Below, in pieces: positions 17,707-22,398 of a stretch of DNA of 22,398 nt; the stretch's first letter is position 1, and each line of letters opens with the position of its first letter. The translations under genes and the position numbers were made by a program. The DNA is from Christensenella sp. UBA5394 (GTDB lineage: Bacteria; Bacillota; Clostridia; Christensenellales; CAG-138): positions 3,282 to 25,679 of the forward strand of contig DHOI01000093.1 of the NCBI GenBank assembly GCA_002409725.1, given 5' to 3'. The notes beneath the pieces are model-generated. The model was not told the DNA's origin. It did not search any database and worked only from the letters and a program-made list of their open reading frames with translations.

Positions 17707-18214
17707 ACAGACCCACCTCCTCCAATACTTCGGCGTTGAGGACGATGCGCCTGTTTTGCACATCCACCTCCTGCAAAAGCTTTTTGAGAGCAGGGATCAA
17801 GAGCGTTTTCTCCCCCTCGATCACGTATACGTCGTTCGCACCGGTCTCCAGCACATCCGTCAGCTTACCCAAGGGTTTGCCATTGCTGTCCTCCACCGCG
17901 CAGCCGATCAGATCGGCCACGAAATAGCGCCCTGCCGGCAGCTTGGCCGCATGCGCCCGGTCAACGCAGAGGTATTGGCCCCGCAGGGCCTCTGCCTGCT
18001 CCCTGCTATCGCAAAACGAAAGGCGCAGGAAAACGGCGTCCGGCTGCACGCTGATCTCCGTGGCTTCTACGGGGGTATACCCCCCATTCTGCTCAATATA
18101 GGCTTCCTTAAGCTTGAGGAAGCGCCGGTTGTCCGTGGTCAGCGGCTGAAGCTTTACCGCCCCGTGGACGCCATGGGGCCGCAAAATCAGGCCGATGCGT
18201 AAATATTCCTGCAT
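17696..18214 (-). CDS. rimM: 16S rRNA processing protein RimM
   Basis: RimM assists 30S maturation, acting near S19 and the 16S 3' domain. The 172-residue protein has the N-terminal beta-barrel (LRIGLILRPHGVHGAVK) and the C-terminal PRC-barrel (GRYFVADLIGCAVED, GKLTDVLETGANDVYVI, LLIPALKKLLQEVDV). The ATG at 18214 gives the expected family start. Unusually, no Shine-Dalgarno sequence is present: the start is preceded directly by the T-rich arm of a terminator-like hairpin. trmD overlaps its 3' end and is probably translated from the same message. Confidence 0.95.
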   Translation of the reverse strand: MQEYLRIGLILRPHGVHGAVKLQPLTTDNRRFLKLKEAYIEQNGGYTPVEATEISVQPDAVFLRLSFCDSREQAEALRGQYLCVDRAHAAKLPAGRYFVADLIGCAVEDSNGKPLGKLTDVLETGANDVYVIEGEKTLLIPALKKLLQEVDVQNRRIVLNAEVLEEVGLFED

Positions 18215-18217
18215 AAT

Positions 18218-18247
18218 TCAAAAAGGTGGCTGCCGCCACATTTTTGA
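18218..18247. terminator. Bidirectional intrinsic terminator between khpA and rimM
   Basis: TCAAAAA (18218-18224) and TTTTTGA (18241-18247) flank GTGGC-TGCC-GCCAC, with one G/A mismatch between the two stem parts. A GC stem with an A run before it and a T run after it is the classic intrinsic terminator, readable on either strand. On the minus strand the T run ends 4 bases before the rimM ATG. Confidence 0.65.
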
Positions 18248-18251
18248 GTTT

Positions 18252-18379
18252 ACAGGGTTTGCTTGTGCCTGGCGGCAGGGCCAGCAAACCCTGTGGGGAA
18301 CGAAAGCCTACGGCCTTCATCCGTTTCGGCGTACATGCCGCCGAAGCCGGAATATAGCCGCCGGGGGCTGCGGCCCCCG
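18252..18379. repeat. Cluster of three inverted repeats (palindromic intergenic block)
   Basis: Three further hairpins fill the khpA-rimM gap. ACAGGGTTTGCT / AGCAAACCCTGT (18252-18263, 18283-18294) is a perfect 12-base repeat whose loop holds an inner CCTG/CAGG stem. TTCGGCG / CGCCGAA lies at 18325-18331 and 18339-18345. CGGGGGC / GCCCCCG (18362-18368, 18373-18379) closes a 4-base loop. No coding potential is seen. The composition looks like a mobile palindromic element, but copy number cannot be judged from one window. Confidence 0.65.
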
Positions 18380-18414
18380 AACCCCGATCATCTTCACAAG
18401 GCGGAGAGCCTGCC

Positions 18415-18645
18415 CTAGCCGAGGATCTCCACGATGTATTTTTTATTCTCCTTTACGGATGCGGCCCGCACCACGGTGCGTATCGCCTTGGCGATTCGTC
18501 CCTGCTTGCCGATCACCTTGCCCATATCCTCGGGCGCGACGCTCAACTCGATCACCGTGGAATTCTCGCCCTCTTTCACTTCCACCTTGACTTCTTCGGG
18601 CTTATCCACGAGATTCACAGCAATGTATTTAACCAGCTCTCCCAT
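18415..18645 (-). CDS. khpA: KH-domain RNA-binding protein KhpA (YlqC)
   Basis: KhpA is a small KH-domain RNA binder that in streptococci works with KhpB (Jag/EloR) in cell elongation and RNA regulation. The 76-residue product starts MGELVKYIAVNLVDKPEEV and has the GxxG loop in GKVIGKQGRIAKAIRTVVRAA. ATG 18645 has GGGAG six bases upstream and gives the normal family length. An ATG at 18669 overlapping the rpsP stop and a GTG at 18672 are in frame but lack an RBS. The order rpsP-khpA is standard; the ylqD gene that follows in B. subtilis is missing. Confidence 0.94.
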   Translation of the reverse strand: MGELVKYIAVNLVDKPEEVKVEVKEGENSTVIELSVAPEDMGKVIGKQGRIAKAIRTVVRAASVKENKKYIVEILG

Positions 18646-18668
18646 GGTTCGCTCCCTGACCTGCTCCA

Positions 18669-18911
18669 TCACTGGAGCGCGCCGGACTTTTTGAGCAGTG
18701 TGCGCACGGTTTCCGTGGGCTGTGCGCCGCTCTTAAGCCACTCGGCAGCCTTTTCGTTGTTGACGTTGAGCTCAATGGGGCTCTTGGTGGGGTCGTAATA
18801 GCCGAGCTCCTCCAAAAAAGCGCCGTTACGGGGTGCGCGAGAATCCGCCACCACGATGCGGTAGAAGGGAGCCTTTTTCGCGCCCATCCGGCGCAGTCTG
18901 ATCTTAAGCAT
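18669..18911 (-). CDS. rpsP: Ribosomal protein S16 (bS16)
   Basis: S16 binds 16S rRNA early in 30S assembly. The 80-residue protein has the full family pattern: [35 protein letters not shown] and [20 protein letters not shown]. The RBS AGGAGG is strong and well spaced. The 67-base gap after ffh is AT-rich with no clear promoter or terminator, so rpsP is probably read from the ylxM promoter. Confidence 0.98.
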   Translation of the reverse strand: MLKIRLRRMGAKKAPFYRIVVADSRAPRNGAFLEELGYYDPTKSPIELNVNNEKAAEWLKSGAQPTETVRTLLKKSGALQ

Positions 18912-18978
18912 GGTAAATTTCCTCCTGAAAATATGGATAGTTATTTATTTCAAAAGCGTTTTGCCTCAGAAACCAGAG

Positions 18979-20316
18979 TTAAAAGCCAAAGGGATTGAAG
19001 CCGCGCCTGCCTTTTTTGAGCTTGCCGCCTGTTAGCTGGCGGATCATCTTGCGTGTGGCTTCGAATTGGTTGAGCAACCGATTCACATCCTGCACGGCGT
19101 TGCCGCTGCCCGCGGCGATGCGCCGACGGCGGCTGGCGTTGATCAGCTCCGGCTTGCGGCGCTCCTGCGGGGTCATCGAGCGGATGATGGCCAATGTGCG
19201 CTCGGTCTGCTTTTCGTCGAGCTCCACATTGCCCAGCTTGGAGGCTGCCGCACCCGGCATCATGGCCAGGATATCCTGCATGGAGCCCATGGTTTTCATC
19301 TGCTCCATTTGCGCCATAAAATCTTCCAACGTGAAGTCGTTGCTGCGCAGCTTGTTAGTAAGCTCCTGGGGCTTTTTTTCATCGAAGGCGGTCTGCGCCT
19401 TTTCGATGAGGGTCATCATATCGCCCATGCCCAGGATGCGGCCGGCCATGCGGTCCGGATAGAATGGCTCGATATCCGTGAGCTTTTCGCCAGTGCCGCA
19501 GAATTTGATGGGCCGGCCCGTAACCTCCCGCACAGAAAGGGCCGCGCCGCCGCGGGTATCGCCGTCTAGTTTGGTCACGATCACGCCCGTTAGGGCCAGC
19601 TTCTCATTAAACGCTTGGGCTACGTTGACCGCGTCCTGGCCGGTCATGGCGTCTACAACAAGAAGGATTTCCGCCGGATTCAATTCGTTGCGCAGGGCGG
19701 CGATCTCCTCCATCATGGCCTCGTCGATGTGCAGGCGGCCCGCCGTATCCACGATAACCAAATCGAACATGTGCGAGCGGGCGTAATCCACGGCCTCCTT
19801 AGCCGTTTGCACGGGGTTTTGTTGGCCCCGCTCAAACACGGGCAGTTTAAGCTTTTCCCCTACCACCTGCAATTGGCGAATAGCTGCCGGGCGGTAAATA
19901 TCGCAGGCCACAAGCAAGGGGGATTTGCCGAATTGCTTTTGCAAATATGCCCCCAGCTTACCCGCCATGGTGGTTTTGCCCGCGCCCTGCAGGCCGCAAA
20001 GCAGCACCACGGCCGGGCTTTTGGAGCCGAACTCCAGCTTTGCGTTAGCTCCGCCCATGAGGCTGGTCAGCTCTTCATTGACGATCTTGATCACCTGCTG
20101 GCCCGGTGTGAGGCTTTCGAGCACTTCCGCGCCCACGGCCCGCTCCGTTACGGCGGCGATGAACTTTTTGACCACAGCAAAGCTGACGTCCGCCTCTAAA
20201 AGGGCGAGCTTCACCTCGCGCATGGCTTCCTTCACGTCTTTCTCGTTGAGCTTGCCACGACCGGTGAGCTTTTTAAAAACGTTTTGCAGTTTGGACGAAA
20301 GGCCTTCAAACGCCAT
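18979..20316 (-). CDS. ffh: Signal recognition particle GTPase Ffh (SRP54)
   Basis: Ffh binds signal sequences and SRP RNA and delivers nascent chains to FtsY at the membrane. The 445-residue protein has the helical N domain (1-90), the G domain with GLQGAGKTT (108-116), DTAGRL (190-195) and TKLDGD (248-253), and the methionine-rich M domain (about 310-435, MAQMEQMKTMGSM). SRRRRIAAGSG is the SRP RNA-binding motif. A basic tail (KLKKGRRG) ends the protein. ATG 20316 has GGAGATC upstream and overlaps the ylxM stop by 11 bases. The frame runs 25 codons further upstream inside ylxM but lacks family similarity. Confidence 0.97.
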   Translation of the reverse strand: MAFEGLSSKLQNVFKKLTGRGKLNEKDVKEAMREVKLALLEADVSFAVVKKFIAAVTERAVGAEVLESLTPGQQVIKIVNEELTSLMGGANAKLEFGSKSPAVVLLCGLQGAGKTTMAGKLGAYLQKQFGKSPLLVACDIYRPAAIRQLQVVGEKLKLPVFERGQQNPVQTAKEAVDYARSHMFDLVIVDTAGRLHIDEAMMEEIAALRNELNPAEILLVVDAMTGQDAVNVAQAFNEKLALTGVIVTKLDGDTRGGAALSVREVTGRPIKFCGTGEKLTDIEPFYPDRMAGRILGMGDMMTLIEKAQTAFDEKKPQELTNKLRSNDFTLEDFMAQMEQMKTMGSMQDILAMMPGAAASKLGNVELDEKQTERTLAIIRSMTPQERRKPELINASRRRRIAAGSGNAVQDVNRLLNQFEATRKMIRQLTGGKLKKGRRGFNPFGF

Positions 20317-20641
20317 CGTTAATGATCTCCAATATCTCCCCGGCCAGGGCTTGAGCCTCTGCATTCCCGGCCACAGCGGGCAGGGCGGCAAGGACTTCGG
20401 CCTTTTCGCGCAGGGTTCGAGTGAGCTTTTCCATCCCTAGGGCCGCTTCAATGGCATATAACTGACTTTCAGCTCGTTTGATCGCGTCCAGCACGGCCTG
20501 GCGGGAAATGCCCGCCTGCTCCGCGATCTCGGAAAGGGATAGGTCTTCATCCACAGAGAGGGCCAGCAGCGTGCGCTGGCGTTCCGTGAGCATCGCGCCA
20601 TAGCGGCTGAGCAGCATGCTCAGTTCTACATGCTCCAGCAT
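20306..20641 (-). CDS. ylxM: YlxM family helix-turn-helix protein, SRP-associated
   Basis: The 111-residue product resembles the sigma-factor region-4 helix-turn-helix (LTERQRTLLALSVDEDLSLSEIAEQAGISRQAVLDAIKRAE, residues 18-58). A helical tail follows. YlxM is almost always encoded directly before ffh, and in streptococci it has been reported to modulate SRP function. DNA or RNA binding here is inferred only from the fold. ATG 20641 has GGGAGGG as RBS and follows a near-consensus promoter, so it is the first gene of the ylxM-ffh-rpsP-khpA transcript. Confidence 0.94.
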   Translation of the reverse strand: MLEHVELSMLLSRYGAMLTERQRTLLALSVDEDLSLSEIAEQAGISRQAVLDAIKRAESQLYAIEAALGMEKLTRTLREKAEVLAALPAVAGNAEAQALAGEILEIINDGV

Positions 20642-20689
20642 CCGATCCCTCCCTTGGGCTGTAAAGGCATTTTACTTGACACCTATAGT

Positions 20690-20717
20690 ATTATAACCCA
20701 ATCAGAGGCCATGTCAA
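20690..20717 (-). promoter_or_regulatory. Consensus sigma-A promoter for ylxM-ffh-rpsP-khpA
   Basis: On the minus strand a perfect -35 TTGACA (20712-20717) and a perfect -10 TATAAT (20690-20695) are separated by 16 bases. This is the strongest promoter in the window. A CTTGACA/TGTCAAG inverted repeat (20675-20681 and 20712-20718) has one arm on the -35 box and the other just after the expected start. Confidence 0.85.
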
Positions 20718-20734
20718 GCACTATTTCGCATAAA

Positions 20735-20784
20735 AAATGTAGGGGCGCCGCCCTCGTCGGCCCGCATTGGGCATATTGTCGCCC
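20735..20784 (-). terminator. Terminator-like palindromes after ftsY
   Basis: Reading the minus strand from the ftsY stop, a GGGC/GCCC hairpin (20769-20784) is followed by a GC-rich dyad (GGGGCGCCG facing CGGCCC, 20742-20763). A TTTTTT tract (20732-20737) comes next. The fold is imperfect, so termination may be partial. Its TGTAGGGGCG...CCCG frame resembles intergenic repeats I recall from clostridial genomes. Confidence 0.45.
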
Positions 20785-21686
20785 TAAAGATTCAGCAGCG
20801 CCTTGGAGAAGGCTGCCGCATCAAAGGGCAAAAGGTCGTCGATGCCCTCGCCCACGCCCACGAAGCGCACGGGCACGCCCAGCTGGGCCTTTACGGCCAG
20901 GACCACGCCGCCCTTGGCTGTGCCGTCAAGCTTGGTGAGGATCACGCCCGTCAGCCCTGTGGCCTCGCCAAAGGCCCTGGCCTGGGCGATGGCATTCTGG
21001 CCGGTGGTGGCATCCAGCACCAGGAGTGCCTCGCAGGGGGTGTCCGGTAGCTCCCGGCTAAGGACGCGGCGCATCTTGGCCAGCTCGTCCATCAGGTTTT
21101 TCTTGTTGTGCAGCCGCCCGGCCGTATCCACCAGCAGGATATCTCGACCGCGGGCCTTGAAGGAGGAAATCGCGTCGAATACCACGGCCGCCGGGTCTGC
21201 CCCCTCGCCCTGCTTGACGATGGGCACGCCCGCCCGCTCGGCCCAAACGGTGAGCTGCTCGGCAGCGGCCGCGCGGAAGGTATCTGCGGCAGCCAGCATG
21301 GGGCTGCGGCCCGCTGCTTTATAATAATGGGCCAGCTTGCCCAAAGAGGTGGTTTTGCCCACGCCGTTCACACCCACGATCAGCAGGGCCGCCGATCCGC
21401 CCTCGGGCGCAAAGTCCGTTTCCGGCTTCATGGCGGTGGCTAGGATAGCGGCCAGCGCCTGCCGCGCCTCACTGCGGGTATGCAGCTTATCCCGGCTGAT
21501 GGCCTCGCGCAGTTGGCCGATGAGGCCGGCTGTAGTTTCCATGCCCACGTCCGCTACGATGAGGGCTTCTTCCAACTCATCAAAGAAATCGCCGTCGATA
21601 CGCTCATCGCCTGCGAAGATGCCTGCCAGCATGCCGCCGCCGGTCTTGGCTAGGCCCTGGCGCAGCTTTTCAAAAAATCCTGCCAT
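20784..21686 (-). CDS. ftsY: Signal recognition particle receptor FtsY
   Basis: FtsY is the SRP receptor GTPase at the cytoplasmic membrane. The 300-residue protein is the compact form without an acidic A domain, starting MAGFFEKLRQGLAKT, which can act as a lipid-binding helix. The N domain (about 1-85) precedes the G domain with GVNGVGKTT (105-113), ADTFRAAAAEQL (134-145), DTAGRL (187-192), DATTGQNA (225-232) and TKLDGTAKGG (251-260). The RBS AGGAGG is strong. It begins 19 bases after the smc stop, so the two are one transcript, the usual smc-ftsY pair. Confidence 0.97.
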   Translation of the reverse strand: MAGFFEKLRQGLAKTGGGMLAGIFAGDERIDGDFFDELEEALIVADVGMETTAGLIGQLREAISRDKLHTRSEARQALAAILATAMKPETDFAPEGGSAALLIVGVNGVGKTTSLGKLAHYYKAAGRSPMLAAADTFRAAAAEQLTVWAERAGVPIVKQGEGADPAAVVFDAISSFKARGRDILLVDTAGRLHNKKNLMDELAKMRRVLSRELPDTPCEALLVLDATTGQNAIAQARAFGEATGLTGVILTKLDGTAKGGVVLAVKAQLGVPVRFVGVGEGIDDLLPFDAAAFSKALLNL

Positions 21687-21705
21687 CTATCCTCCTATGC
21701 TCCCT

Positions 21706-22398
21706 TTACGCGATCTCGCTAAAGCGGGCGGATACCACCTTGGATACGCCCTTTTCCTCCATCGCCACGCCATAGAGCGAATCGCACACCTGCATGCTGC
21801 CCTTGCGGTGGGTGATGAGGATGAACTGGGTATTCTCCGAATAATTGCGCACGTATTCCGCAAAGTTGGATACGTTGGCCTCGTCTAGCGCGGCCTCAAT
21901 CTCATCCAGGATGCAAAATGCCGTGGGCTTGAGCTTGAGGATGGCGAAGAGGAGCGCAATGGCTGTGAGCGCCCGCTCCCCGCCCGAGAGCAGGGATAAA
22001 AGCTGCAGCTTTTTGCCCGGGGGCTGGGCGATGATATCGATCTCACAATTGAGGATATCCTTCTCGTCGCTAAGTACCAGCTCCGCCCTGCCCCCGCCGA
22101 AAAGCTCCACGAAAACCGTGGCAAAATTCTGCTGAATCAAAGCGAACTGGTGCTTGAATTCCACTTCCATGGTGCACACCAGATCCGCGATGAGCACCTG
22201 CAAGTCCGCCTCGGCCTGGGTTAGGTCGTCATACTGGGCGCGCAGGGCGTCGAACCTTTCCTTTACATTGCGGTAATCCTCGATGGCGTTCACGTTGACA
22301 TCGCCCAGGGCGCGGATCGCTTTTTTCAATTCATCCACCCGTACATGGCTGGCGGTGATGGCGATGTTGCGGCGCAGGGGCTGGGCGTTTTCATAGGT
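21706..22398 (-). CDS. smc: Chromosome segregation protein SMC, C-terminal part (5' end beyond window)
   Basis: SMC forms the condensin ring with ScpA and ScpB that organises and segregates the chromosome. The 230 visible residues enter from the right edge without a start codon. They contain the end of the coiled coil (ELKKAIRALGDVNVNAIEDY onwards) and the C-terminal ATPase head. The head shows the ABC signature LSGGER (137-142 of the visible part), Walker B ILDEIEAALD (163-172) and the switch ITHRKGSM (195-202). The usual neighbour upstream would be rnc, outside the window. Most of the protein (the N-terminal head, the hinge and most coiled coil) is not visible. Confidence 0.97.
   Translation of the reverse strand, partial: TYENAQPLRRNIAITASHVRVDELKKAIRALGDVNVNAIEDYRNVKERFDALRAQYDDLTQAEADLQVLIADLVCTMEVEFKHQFALIQQNFATVFVELFGGGRAELVLSDEKDILNCEIDIIAQPPGKKLQLLSLLSGGERALTAIALLFAILKLKPTAFCILDEIEAALDEANVSNFAEYVRNYSENTQFILITHRKGSMQVCDSLYGVAMEEKGVSKVVSARFSEIA

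Noticed and set aside
18108..18320. 70-codon minus-strand frame spanning rimM's start and the palindrome block
   Set aside because: Overlaps rimM in another frame, runs through hairpins and has no RBS or similarity.
18215..18414. Possible tRNA or other known RNA gene in the khpA-rimM gap
   Set aside because: No cloverleaf, T-loop GTTCRA or anticodon arm arrangement could be found; the hairpins are independent stems.
20676..20699. Plus-strand TTGACA with a nearby TATTATAA, a possible divergent promoter
   Set aside because: The spacing between the boxes is far too short, and no plus-strand gene follows.

Overview
All recognisable genes in this window lie on the minus strand, so transcription runs from high to low coordinates. 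The gene order is that of the Bacillota (Firmicutes) chromosome: smc-ftsY-ylxM-ffh-rpsP-khpA-rimM-trmD-rplS-rbgA-rnhB-yraN, then comM-dprA-topA-trmFO-hslV-hslU. This layout, the GC-rich codon choice, the strong AGGAGG-type ribosome binding sites and a SleB-type lipoprotein suggest a GC-rich member of the class Clostridia. I cannot place it more finely by reading alone.

From the right edge: the C-terminal ATPase end of SMC and FtsY (chromosome organisation, SRP receptor). A near-consensus sigma-A promoter then drives ylxM-ffh-rpsP-khpA (SRP GTPase, ribosomal protein S16, KH-domain RNA binder). A 200-base block packed with inverted repeats separates khpA from rimM-trmD. The rplS gene has its own promoter and a downstream hairpin. 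The tightly overlapping rbgA-rnhB-yraN set follows.

Between yraN and comM sits a two-gene surface glycosylation cassette. It consists of a very large membrane protein (about 1262 residues) joining two GT-C glycosyltransferase modules, the second of protein O-mannosyltransferase (PMT) type, and a GtrA-family membrane protein. After it come the DNA uptake and topology genes comM, dprA and topA, with trmFO overlapping topA. The hslVU protease operon follows, ending in a lipoprotein with an SH3 domain and a SleB-like cell-wall hydrolase domain. The left edge holds most of a sugar-1-phosphate nucleotidyltransferase resembling mannose-1-phosphate guanylyltransferases. It could supply GDP-mannose for the PMT protein, but that link is inference.

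Compared with the Bacillus subtilis order as I remember it, ylqD is missing between khpA and rimM, sucCD are missing before dprA, xerC is missing between trmFO and hslV, and codY is missing after hslU. The points most worth a second look are the double glycosyltransferase fusion, the palindrome block before rimM, and a Glu in place of the catalytic Asp of TrmD. No RNA genes, CRISPR arrays, transposons or plus-strand genes were found, and no gene-free stretch exceeds 300 bases.
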